Below, in pieces: positions 1 to 5,940 of a stretch of 9,019 nt of DNA; the first letter of the stretch is position 1; every line of letters begins with the position of its first letter. The notes beneath the pieces were generated by a model that did not search any database, was not told where the DNA came from, and worked only from the letters and a program-made list of their open reading frames with translations. The position numbers and the translations under genes are program-made. Source of the stretch: Pseudomonadota bacterium (GTDB lineage Bacteria; Pseudomonadota; Alphaproteobacteria; Sphingomonadales; Sphingomonadaceae); assembly GCA_023390675.1 (NCBI GenBank), contig JAEWCK010000073.1:1-9019 (forward strand), given 5' to 3'.

Positions 1-1460
1 GCGGCGCCGATCCGCGCGCGCCCACCGCGCCCGGCGCCAGCGCGCCCGGCATCGTCGGCCTGTTCAACAGCGGCATCCTGAACCCGTTCTCGATCACCCA
101 GACGCCGCAGGCGTTGGCCGCGCTCGACGCAGTCTCGGCGGAAGGGGCGATCCTCTACGGCGGCAAGTACGAAGTGAAGCAGGCCGACGCCTCGATCTCG
201 GGCAGCCTGTTCCATCTCTGGGGCGGCGACGTGCAGCTCGCGGTCGGGGTCGACTATCGCCGCGAGACCTACAGCTTCAACGGTTCGCCCCAAGCCGCTC
301 TGAACACACCGGATATCTTCAACGCCGCGTTCGACAACGTGAACGCGCTTACGCCGAAACATCGCGACGTGAAGGCGGCGTACGGCGAAATCTCGTTCCC
401 GATCCTGCCCGAGCTCGAAGTCACCGGCGCGTTCCGCGTCGACGACTATACGGGCTTCGGCACGACGACGAACCCGAAGGTCACCGTCAAGTTCAAGCCG
501 GTCGACTGGCTGCTGTTCCGCGGCTCGTACAATACCGGCTTCCGCGTGCCGACCTTCAACCAGATCTACAACGGCACCACGCAGTCGCCCAACCCGGGCA
601 ACGCGCGCGTCGATCCGACCACCTGCCCCTCGGGCGTGGTCAATTCGTCGGTCGCAGGCTGCGCGGCGATCACCCCGGACACGCTGACCGGCGGCAACCT
701 CCAGCTCGGGCCGGAGACGTCGAAGCAGTGGAGCGTAGGCGGCGTGTTCTCGCCGGCGCGCTATTTCAGCGCCTCGGTCGACTATTGGAACATCGCGGTC
801 GACAACACGATCGGCGCGCTGACGCTCGATCAGCTGCTCGCCAACATCAACTACTTCCCCGATCGCGTGATCCGCACCAACGGGATCATCACGTTGGTCG
901 ACCTTCGCGCCGACAATATCGGTTCGCGCCGGACCGAAGGCCTCGAAGTCTCGCTGCGCGCCGGCGGGGACGTGTTCGGCGGGCATGTCTCGGCGGGCCT
1001 CGACGGCACGCGCCTGCTCAAGAAGCGCGAGAAGTTCCTGCCGTCGCAGCCCTACGGCCCCAGCCTGATCGGCGTGTTCACCTTCGCGGGCGATCTCGGC
1101 ATCAAGTGGAAGCACAATGCGTTCGTCAGCTGGTCGAACGACGACGTGACCTTCTCGCTCAGCCAGATCTTCCGCTCGGGCTACAAGAACTACGCGCTGC
1201 CCGGCATCGCGAACGGAACGACGACGCGTCCCGACTACAACCAGTTCGTCAAGGACTACATCATCTACAACGCGTCGATCAGCTACACGGGCCTTGCGCC
1301 GGGCTACAAGCTGACCATGGGCGTGCGGAACCTGTTCAACACCGATCCGCCCTTCGCGATCACCTATGACTCGAACACCGGCGCCGGCAGCTCGTGGGAG
1401 CCCCGCGTCGCCGATCCGCGCGGCCGTTCGTTCACGATCGCAGCGGAAGTGAAGTTCTAG
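1..1460 (+). CDS. TonB-dependent outer-membrane receptor, C-terminal part (5' end outside window)
   Basis: This is the C-terminal half of a TonB-dependent receptor, an outer-membrane beta-barrel that takes up large ligands (siderophores, oligosaccharides, cobalamin) using energy from TonB-ExbBD. The frame is open from base 3 with no in-window start, giving about 485 visible residues; full receptors of this type are usually 700-1000 residues, so the signal peptide, plug domain and first strands are missing. The visible part has alternating amphipathic strands rich in Tyr, Phe and Gly, a typical barrel segment FRGSYNTGFRVPTFNQIY, the stretch RRTEGLEVSLRAGG, a late MGVRNLFNTDPPF, and ends in GRSFTIAAEVKF with the C-terminal Phe that barrel assembly recognises. 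Two cysteines near bases 620-665 probably form an extracellular loop disulfide. The substrate cannot be read from this part. The type is common and highly expanded in sphingomonads. Family assignment is secure; ligand unknown. Confidence 0.93.
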   Translation, partial: GADPRAPTAPGASAPGIVGLFNSGILNPFSITQTPQALAALDAVSAEGAILYGGKYEVKQADASISGSLFHLWGGDVQLAVGVDYRRETYSFNGSPQAALNTPDIFNAAFDNVNALTPKHRDVKAAYGEISFPILPELEVTGAFRVDDYTGFGTTTNPKVTVKFKPVDWLLFRGSYNTGFRVPTFNQIYNGTTQSPNPGNARVDPTTCPSGVVNSSVAGCAAITPDTLTGGNLQLGPETSKQWSVGGVFSPARYFSASVDYWNIAVDNTIGALTLDQLLANINYFPDRVIRTNGIITLVDLRADNIGSRRTEGLEVSLRAGGDVFGGHVSAGLDGTRLLKKREKFLPSQPYGPSLIGVFTFAGDLGIKWKHNAFVSWSNDDVTFSLSQIFRSGYKNYALPGIANGTTTRPDYNQFVKDYIIYNASISYTGLAPGYKLTMGVRNLFNTDPPFAITYDSNTGAGSSWEPRVADPRGRSFTIAAEVKF

Positions 1461-1470
1461 TTCCCTGGCG

Positions 1471-1496
1471 GCTCCTCCCCGTCCGCGGGGAGGAGC
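1471..1496 (+). terminator. Hairpin after the receptor gene (10-bp perfect stem)
   Basis: Eleven bases after the receptor stop codon, GCTCCTCCCC (1471-1480) pairs perfectly with GGGGAGGAGC (1487-1496) around a six-base loop. No T-run follows, so it is a weak intrinsic terminator by itself. It may act as a 3' stabilising stem or together with the second hairpin a few bases downstream. CTCCTCCCC-type stems after genes seem common in sphingomonad genomes (general impression, not measured here). Confidence 0.6.
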
Positions 1497-1505
1497 AGGG
1501 TTGCG

Positions 1506-1540
1506 AACGGCGGCTGGAGCACGGGCTCCGGCCGCCGTTT
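1506..1540 (+). terminator. Strong intrinsic terminator candidate
   Basis: AACGGCGGCTGGAGC (1506-1520) pairs with GCTCCGGCCGCCGTT (1525-1539) around a four-base loop ACGG. This is a 15-bp GC-rich stem with one T·G wobble, ending in TTT (1538-1540). It lies 45 bases after the receptor stop and 8 bases before the earliest possible GTG start of the next gene, so it most likely ends the receptor transcript. If so, the serine hydrolase needs its own promoter in the short space that follows, or is reached by read-through. Confidence 0.7.
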
Positions 1541-1623
1541 CGTCGTGAGTGACGCTTGAACTTTTGTCGAAAATGTCGCGCCTGGCGCTCGACAAGCGCG
1601 GGGCCGCGCGCCAGCATCGCTTC

Positions 1624-2799
1624 ATGCTGCCAGCCTTGCTCATCGCCGCCGCCGCGCCGGTCCAGCCCGTCGCCGCCGTCCGCATCGCCTTCGACCGCAA
1701 GGGCGAGACGCAGGTCAGCGCATCGGGGGTCGCTGACCTGGCCACCGGCCGCGCGGTCACTGCCGACGATCCGGTGCGGATCGCGTCGATTTCCAAGCTC
1801 GTGGTGTCGATCGGCGTGATGCGGCTCGTCGAGCAGGGAAAGCTGAGCCTCGATGCCGACGTCTCGCGCTATCTGGGCTGGACACTGCGCAATCCCGCCT
1901 TTCCCGACGCGCCGATCACATTGCGCCTGCTGCTGTCGCACCGATCCAGCCTGACCGACCGGATCGATTATGTCCTGCCGCTCGACGCCGACATGCGCGC
2001 AGTGCTCGAGAACCCCAGGGCGTGGGACGACAGGCACGCGCCGGGGACGTGGTGGGCGTACACCAACTTCAACTTCCCTGTCGTCGCGGCGGTGATGGAG
2101 AAGGTCACCGGCGAGCGCTTCGACCGGCTGATGGACCGGCTCGTGCTCAAGCCCGCGAAGATCGACGGGTGCTACAATTGGGCGATGTGTTCGCCTGCCA
2201 CCGCGGCGCGCGCGGTGGTGCAATACCGGCAGAACCAGCCGACCAAGGACGATCACCACGGCGTGGCGCCGGCCTGCCCGGTGACGCCCGCGACCGACGG
2301 CAGCTGCGACATTGCCAGATGGTGGAAGCCCGGCGCGAACGGGGCGATGTTCGCGCCGCAGGGCGGCTTGCGCATCTCGATGCGCGGGCTCGCGCGGATC
2401 GGGCGGCTGTTCCTGAACGACGGCAGGCTCGATGGCGTGAGATTGCTCAAGCCCAGCTCGATCAGGACGCTCGAGACTCCGCTCTGGACCTATGATGGAT
2501 CGAACGGCGATGTCGGCGGCGACATCTCGGTGCAGAACCCGAGCGCCGGCGCGACGTGCAGCTATGGGCTCGCAGTGATGTTCCAGGCGACGGGCCGCGC
2601 AGGCTGCCATGACGACCCGTTCGGCGACGGACGCCGCCGCTTCGGCCATTCGGGCGATGCCTATGGACTCAAGTCGGGGCTGTGGATCGATCGCGCGCGG
2701 GGCACCGGCGTGGTCTATTTCGGCACCGACGTGCCCGAGACGCCGGGCGTGCGCTCGGCCTATACCGCCACCGAGGAAAAGCTCGCGCGCGGGGAGTGA
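1624..2799 (+). CDS. Exported serine hydrolase, beta-lactamase/PBP fold (class C / esterase-like)
   Basis: This is a serine hydrolase of the beta-lactamase-related family (Pfam Beta-lactamase, PF00144), which includes class C beta-lactamases, D-Ala-D-Ala carboxypeptidases, D-aminopeptidases and EstB-type esterases. All three active-site motifs are visible. Numbered from the ATG at 1624, they are S-I-S-K with nucleophile Ser55 and Lys58, Y-T-N at 146-148, and H-S-G at 342-344 in place of K-T-G. The helper motif LLLSHRSSL follows the first one. The ATG at 1624 gives a short hydrophobic export signal (MLPALLIAAAAPVQPVAA), so the enzyme should act in the periplasm. The frame stays open to a GTG at 1549 (416 residues) and an ATG at 1573, but these would bury the signal behind a polar leader. 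No clear ribosome binding site separates the choices. Six cysteines fit disulfides in an exported protein. The next gene starts four bases after the stop, suggesting one transcript. Substrate (peptidoglycan peptide, ester or beta-lactam) cannot be decided. Confidence 0.88.
   Translation: MLPALLIAAAAPVQPVAAVRIAFDRKGETQVSASGVADLATGRAVTADDPVRIASISKLVVSIGVMRLVEQGKLSLDADVSRYLGWTLRNPAFPDAPITLRLLLSHRSSLTDRIDYVLPLDADMRAVLENPRAWDDRHAPGTWWAYTNFNFPVVAAVMEKVTGERFDRLMDRLVLKPAKIDGCYNWAMCSPATAARAVVQYRQNQPTKDDHHGVAPACPVTPATDGSCDIARWWKPGANGAMFAPQGGLRISMRGLARIGRLFLNDGRLDGVRLLKPSSIRTLETPLWTYDGSNGDVGGDISVQNPSAGATCSYGLAVMFQATGRAGCHDDPFGDGRRRFGHSGDAYGLKSGLWIDRARGTGVVYFGTDVPETPGVRSAYTATEEKLARGE
2791..2796 (+). promoter_or_regulatory. 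Ribosome binding site for the threonine-synthase-like gene
   Basis: GGGGAG lies seven bases before the ATG at 2804, inside the last codons of the serine hydrolase and directly against its TGA (2797-2799). It fixes the ATG at 2804 as the start and supports coupled translation of the two genes. Confidence 0.7.
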
Positions 2800-2803
2800 C
2801 GGC

Positions 2804-4030
2804 ATGCACGACGATAATCTGACGGCCGAACGGCCGACCTTCGTCACGCATCTCGAATGCTCGATGACGGGCGAGCGCTATGAAGCCGATGTGCTCCACG
2901 GCCTGTCGCGCGTGGGCAAGCCGCTGCTGGTGCGCTACGATCTGGCCGGGGTGAAGGCGGCGCTGACCCGGGAGGCGCTCGCGGCGCGCCGCGCCGATCT
3001 GTGGAAATATCGCGAGCTGCTGCCGGTGCGGCGCACGCGCGACATCGTCAGCCTGGGCGAGACCGCGACTCCGATCGTGCCGATCCCGGCCAGCGGCGGG
3101 GCCAACGTGCTGGTCAAGGACGAAGGCCGGCTGCCGACCGGATCGTTCAAGGCGCGCGGGCTGGTGATGGCGATCGCGATGGCGAAGGAACTGGGCGTCA
3201 CGACGATTGCGATGCCGACCAACGGCAATGCTGGCGCCGCCGCGGCGGCCTATGCCGCGCGGGCGGGGATCGAGGCCGTGATCTTCTGCCCGGCCGACAC
3301 GCCCGAGGTGAATGTCCGCGAGATCGCCGCGCAGGGCGCGCGCGTCTACCGCGTCAACGGCTTGATCGACGATTGCGGCAAGCTGGTCGGGCAGGGCGCG
3401 AAGGAACGCGGATGGTTCGATCTGTCCACGCTCAAGGAACCTTACAGGATCGAAGGCAAGAAGACGATGGGGCTCGAGCTTGCCGAGCAGCTCGGCTGGA
3501 AGCTGCCCGACGCAATCTTCTATCCCACCGGCGGCGGCACCGGACTGATCGGGATGTGGAAGGCGTTCGACGAGATGGAGACGCTCGGCTGGATCGGGCC
3601 CGAGCGGCCGCGCATGTACGCGGTGCAGGCCGAGGGCTGCGCGCCGATGGTCCGCGCGTGGGAGGCGGGCGAACGCCACGCGACGCGCTGGGAGGATGCT
3701 CATACGGTCGCGGCAGGGATCCGCGTGCCGCAGGCCGTGGGTGACTTCCTGATCCTCGACGCGGTGCGCGCGAGCGGCGGAGCGGCGCTGGCGGTGAGCG
3801 ATGCGGCGATTCTGGAGGCGGCGGCCGATTGCGCGCGCGAGGACGGGCTGCTGCTTTGCCCCGAGGGCGGGGCGACGCTGGCGGCGTATCGCAAGGCGCT
3901 GGCGAAAGGACTGGTCGGCGAGCAGGAGCAGGCGCTGCTGTTCAATTGCGCGACAGGGCTCAAATACCCGCTGCCCGATGCGCCGGCCTATCTCGACAAG
4001 GACGGGCCGATCGACTTCGCCGCGCTCTGA
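2804..4030 (+). CDS. Threonine synthase-like PLP-dependent enzyme (fold type II)
   Basis: The 408-residue protein is a fold-type II pyridoxal-phosphate enzyme most like the archaeal/plant kind of threonine synthase, which converts O-phosphohomoserine to threonine in the cytoplasm. The PLP lysine is K116 in GSFKARG. PTNGNAG (138-144) binds the cofactor/substrate carboxylate and PTGGGTG (241-247) is the PLP-phosphate loop. The N-terminal THLECSMTGERY occupies the place of the zinc-ribbon-like start of this family but keeps only one cysteine. The start is the ATG at 2804, with GGGGAG seven bases upstream; the open frame extends further upstream only as a shadow of the serine hydrolase. One oddity: the lysine is followed by A-R-G, whereas classical threonine synthases have SFKDRG, and threonine dehydratases and serine racemases have SFKxRGA. 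The real reaction could therefore be a related beta-elimination or replacement, or this may be a second paralogue. The 3' end overlaps the convergent alkB-type gene by 43 bases. Confidence 0.82.
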   Translation: MHDDNLTAERPTFVTHLECSMTGERYEADVLHGLSRVGKPLLVRYDLAGVKAALTREALAARRADLWKYRELLPVRRTRDIVSLGETATPIVPIPASGGANVLVKDEGRLPTGSFKARGLVMAIAMAKELGVTTIAMPTNGNAGAAAAAYAARAGIEAVIFCPADTPEVNVREIAAQGARVYRVNGLIDDCGKLVGQGAKERGWFDLSTLKEPYRIEGKKTMGLELAEQLGWKLPDAIFYPTGGGTGLIGMWKAFDEMETLGWIGPERPRMYAVQAEGCAPMVRAWEAGERHATRWEDAHTVAAGIRVPQAVGDFLILDAVRASGGAALAVSDAAILEAAADCAREDGLLLCPEGGATLAAYRKALAKGLVGEQEQALLFNCATGLKYPLPDAPAYLDKDGPIDFAAL

Positions 4031-4644
4031 TCGCGAGTCTTGTGCCCCTTTTCCGAGAGGCTGCGGAACGTCACCGACCAGCGCGGGACTTCCATCGGGG
4101 CGATGCTGTGCTCCCATTCGTGGCGCGCCGCACCGCTCAAGTGATAGGCCGAGCGCGGTTCGAGCAGGACGGCGACGCGGTCGAACCCTCCTTCGGGCCG
4201 GCGGCGGCGCAGGCGCAGCGTAGCGGGGTTGCCGAGCGAGACGCCGACGACATGCTCGAATACCGGCCGGTCACGGTGCCAGCCGATGCCGGCGCCCGGA
4301 TCGTAGCGGATGAGCAATGCCTGGACGAGCGCATCGGCTTCGAGCCCGGCGAAATAAGCGGCCTTCGTCCGGAGCGGGAGCAGCCAATCGGGGATCGGCG
4401 CGGTTTCGCGGAAGCTCGCATCGTCGAAGTCGTAGCGCCAGCCGAAGCTCGCGGTCAGCCGCTTGCCGAGCCAGCCCTGGAAACGGAAGCGCGAAAGTCC
4501 GCTCGAATCGATTCGCGCGATCAGATCGGCTTCCTCGTCACAGGAAATCGATAAGTCGGTCTGCGCGAGGCCGTGCAACATATTTCCGAAAAGATCGGGC
4601 AAAGGCAGGGACATATAGGGGATATGGGAGCGGCCCTGCGGCAT
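3988..4644 (-). CDS. alkB: AlkB-family Fe(II)/2-oxoglutarate-dependent dioxygenase
   Basis: A 218-residue AlkB-family dioxygenase. Family members use Fe(II), O2 and 2-oxoglutarate to remove alkyl groups from DNA or RNA bases (for example 1-methyladenine and 3-methylcytosine) by oxidation. The iron ligands are visible as H123-x-D125 in GIGWHRD and the distal H179 in HEWEHSIAP. The 2-oxoglutarate-binding R-x5-R is R188 to R194 (RWSVTFR). The preceding LIRYDPGAGIGWHRD and YHLSGAARHEW also match the family. The length is close to E. coli AlkB. The start at 4644 is the longest choice; a second Met at codon 11 (4614) is possible, and neither has a strong ribosome site. The last 14 codons overlap the end of the convergent PLP-enzyme gene. 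It is divergent from the ArsR-type gene, with which it shares an upstream region of about 100 bases. Substrate preference (DNA repair, RNA or protein) is not shown by the sequence. Confidence 0.9.
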   Translation of the reverse strand: MPQGRSHIPYMSLPLPDLFGNMLHGLAQTDLSISCDEEADLIARIDSSGLSRFRFQGWLGKRLTASFGWRYDFDDASFRETAPIPDWLLPLRTKAAYFAGLEADALVQALLIRYDPGAGIGWHRDRPVFEHVVGVSLGNPATLRLRRRRPEGGFDRVAVLLEPRSAYHLSGAARHEWEHSIAPMEVPRWSVTFRSLSEKGHKTRDQSAAKSIGPSLSR

Positions 4645-4684
4645 TCCAGACCCATGATATCTTCACGTTTCCAAAGAAATGTCG

Positions 4685-4705
4685 CGCTATTTCCGCAAGA
4701 TAGCG
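4685..4705. promoter_or_regulatory. Inverted repeat, candidate ArsR-family operator
   Basis: CGCTAT (4685-4690) and ATAGCG (4700-4705) form a perfect six-base inverted repeat with a nine-base spacer, centred in the divergent alkB/arsR region and ending one base before a TTGCAA box. ArsR proteins bind as dimers to such symmetric sites near their own promoter. The site would fall inside the coding region if arsR began at the ATG at 4679, which is one reason to prefer the later GTG. The arms are short, so chance cannot be excluded. Confidence 0.4.
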
Positions 4706-4706
4706 G

Positions 4707-4734
4707 TTGCAACCTGCCGTCCCGATGCTTTAGC
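4707..4734 (+). promoter_or_regulatory. Candidate sigma-70 promoter of the ArsR-family gene
   Basis: TTGCAA (4707-4712) as -35 and TTTAGC (4729-4734) as -10 are separated by 16 bases. Transcription would begin around 4741, only a few bases before the GTG at 4745, which would make the message leaderless or nearly so; no Shine-Dalgarno sequence is seen before that GTG. A direct repeat TAGCGGT occurs at 4701-4707 and 4731-4737, exactly 30 bases apart, flanking the promoter. TTGCAA is itself a palindrome, so it could also serve a minus-strand promoter for alkB, but no good -10 is seen in that direction. Confidence 0.4.
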
Positions 4735-4744
4735 GGTGCCCGCC

Positions 4745-5047
4745 GTGAAGGACGAACTGATTGCTGAAGTCGACCGCGCGTCGTTGTTCCTCAAGGCGCT
4801 CTCGGGTCGAAGCCGCTTGCTGCTGCTGTGCCACTTGCTCGATGGGGAGAAGTCGGTCGGAGAGCTCGCGCGCCAGACCGGCGCACGCGACACCGCCGTA
4901 TCGCAGCAGCTTGCATTGCTCCGCCGCGAGAAGATGGTCGCCGCGCGCCGATCCGGGCAGATGATCTATTATTCGCTGGCCAGCGACGAGGCGCGACGGA
5001 TGCTCGAGACGCTCCACGCGCTGTTTCAGGAGCCTGTGCCGGCGTAG
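4745..5047 (+). CDS. ArsR-family winged-helix regulator, BigR/SqrR-like
   Basis: A 100-residue DNA-binding repressor of the ArsR/SmtB family. The order of elements is normal: dimer helix and LFLKALSGRSRLLLLCHLLDGE (split as residues 14-28 and 29-35), helix-turn-helix KSVGELARQTGARDTAVSQ (36-54) with recognition helix QQLALLRREKMV, beta-wing AARRSGQMIYYSLAS (66-80), and a C-terminal dimer helix. The wording LLCHLLDGEKSVGEL...SQQLALLRRE resembles the persulfide/redox-sensing BigR/SqrR branch rather than metal sensors; the arsenic-type ELCVCDL motif is absent. Cys29 matches the first sensor cysteine of that branch, but the C-terminal cysteine expected after LHALF is Gln95. The GTG at 4745 is preferred because a promoter and inverted repeat lie directly before it; an ATG at 4679 would add 22 residues unlike the family. 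Its last 22 bases overlap the convergent pfkB. Targets are unknown; itself and the divergent alkB are the simplest guess. Confidence 0.85.
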   Translation: MKDELIAEVDRASLFLKALSGRSRLLLLCHLLDGEKSVGELARQTGARDTAVSQQLALLRREKMVAARRSGQMIYYSLASDEARRMLETLHALFQEPVPA

Positions 5048-5937
5048 AGCCGGTCGACCTCCTCGGAGCTGGCAAGGTCGGTCGCGGGCAGTTTGAGCTT
5101 GGCCGCCCCGGCGGCGATGCCGTAGCGCAGCGCTTCCTCGATCGACTTGCCTTCGGACAGCGCAAGCACGACCGCACCGACCATCGAATCCCCCGCGCCG
5201 ACGGTGCTCTGCGGCTCGACCGGGATGGCAGCGTAACGCGCGACCTTGCCCTCGGTCGCCAGCAGCGCGCCCCGCTCGCCCAGCGACAGCACGACGATCT
5301 CGGCGAAGCCGCGATCCAGCAATTCTCTTGCCGCGGCTTCCTCCTCGGCTTCGTCTTCCAGTTTGCGGTCGAGCAGATCCTCCAGCTCGCGCAGGCTCGG
5401 CTTGAGCAGGTGGACACCTGCGCCCTCGCAGGTGGCCAGCGCCGGACCGGAGGTGTCGATCACCAATTTGGGCCCGAGCTTCGCGAGCCGGCAGAAGATT
5501 GCGGGGTCGCAGCCGGGCGGCAGGCTGCCGCTTGCGACGAGGTAATCGACATCGTCGAGCTCGGAGATCGCCGCGAGCAGCGCTGCGATCTCGTCGGCGC
5601 TCAATTCGGGGCCGGGCAGCACGAAGCGGTACTGGTCGCCGGGATGGCCTTCATCGACCGTGAAGCTCTCGCGCACTGCGCCCGCGATCGGCACCGCGCG
5701 GATCGGCACGCCCTCTTCGCCAAGCAGTTGCTCGATCATCGCGCCGGCGGGGCCGCCGCTCGGAAAGATCGCAGTCACTTCGCCGCCGAGATTGTGGATC
5801 GCGCGCGCGACATTGATTCCGCCGCCGCCGGGATCGAAGTGCGGCGCGGTGCATCTGAGCTTGTGGGTCGGGCGCACCTTCTCGGTGCAGGTCGTGACGT
5901 CGAGCGCCGGGTTGAGCGTGAGCGTGGCGATCGCCAC
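5026..5937 (-). CDS. pfkB: 6-phosphofructokinase II (PfkB, ribokinase family)
   Basis: A 303-residue sugar kinase of the PfkB/ribokinase family, close to E. coli Pfk-2 (309 residues), which phosphorylates fructose 6-phosphate to fructose 1,6-bisphosphate with ATP in the cytoplasm. It begins with the TLTLNPALD pattern typical of phosphofructo-/tagatose-phosphate kinases. KLRCTAPHFDPGGGGINVAR (26-45) matches the Pfk-2 substrate region almost residue for residue, and DQYRFVLPGP and GSLPPG (137-142) follow. The signature STVGAGDSMVGA (244-255) carries the catalytic base Asp250. The nucleotide-side motif reads LLKPSLREL instead of the usual KPN. It starts with GTG at 5937, three bases after the stop of the P-loop kinase gene, so the two are surely one transcript. 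Sphingomonads mainly use the Entner-Doudoroff route, so a Pfk-2 is likely accessory or stress-related (inference). 1-phosphofructokinase or tagatose-6-phosphate kinase activity is a less likely alternative. Confidence 0.9.
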   Translation of the reverse strand: MAIATLTLNPALDVTTCTEKVRPTHKLRCTAPHFDPGGGGINVARAIHNLGGEVTAIFPSGGPAGAMIEQLLGEEGVPIRAVPIAGAVRESFTVDEGHPGDQYRFVLPGPELSADEIAALLAAISELDDVDYLVASGSLPPGCDPAIFCRLAKLGPKLVIDTSGPALATCEGAGVHLLKPSLRELEDLLDRKLEDEAEEEAAARELLDRGFAEIVVLSLGERGALLATEGKVARYAAIPVEPQSTVGAGDSMVGAVVLALSEGKSIEEALRYGIAAGAAKLKLPATDLASSEEVDRLYAGTGS

Positions 5938-5940
5938 GGC

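Noticed and set aside
1556..1590. TTGAAC at 1556-1561 as a -35 box for the serine hydrolase
   Set aside because: No acceptable -10 element is found 16-18 bases downstream.
2609..2803. N-terminal extension of the threonine-synthase-like protein to an upstream start
   Set aside because: The extension overlaps the end of the serine hydrolase, has shadow-like composition, and the ATG at 2804 has its own GGGGAG ribosome site.
1432..2847. Long minus-strand open frame (471 codons) opposite the serine hydrolase
   Set aside because: Arg/His/Pro-rich composition with no recognisable motif. It mirrors a well-supported plus-strand gene and is a typical high-GC antisense shadow.
2669..4117. Minus-strand open frame (482 codons) opposite the PLP enzyme
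   Set aside because: No domain or motif, extreme Arg/His/Pro content, and it covers a clear PLP-enzyme gene.
4679..4744. ATG at 4679 as start of the ArsR-family protein
   Set aside because: The extra 22 residues do not resemble the family, and a candidate promoter and inverted repeat lie inside this stretch. The GTG at 4745 gives a normal-sized family member.
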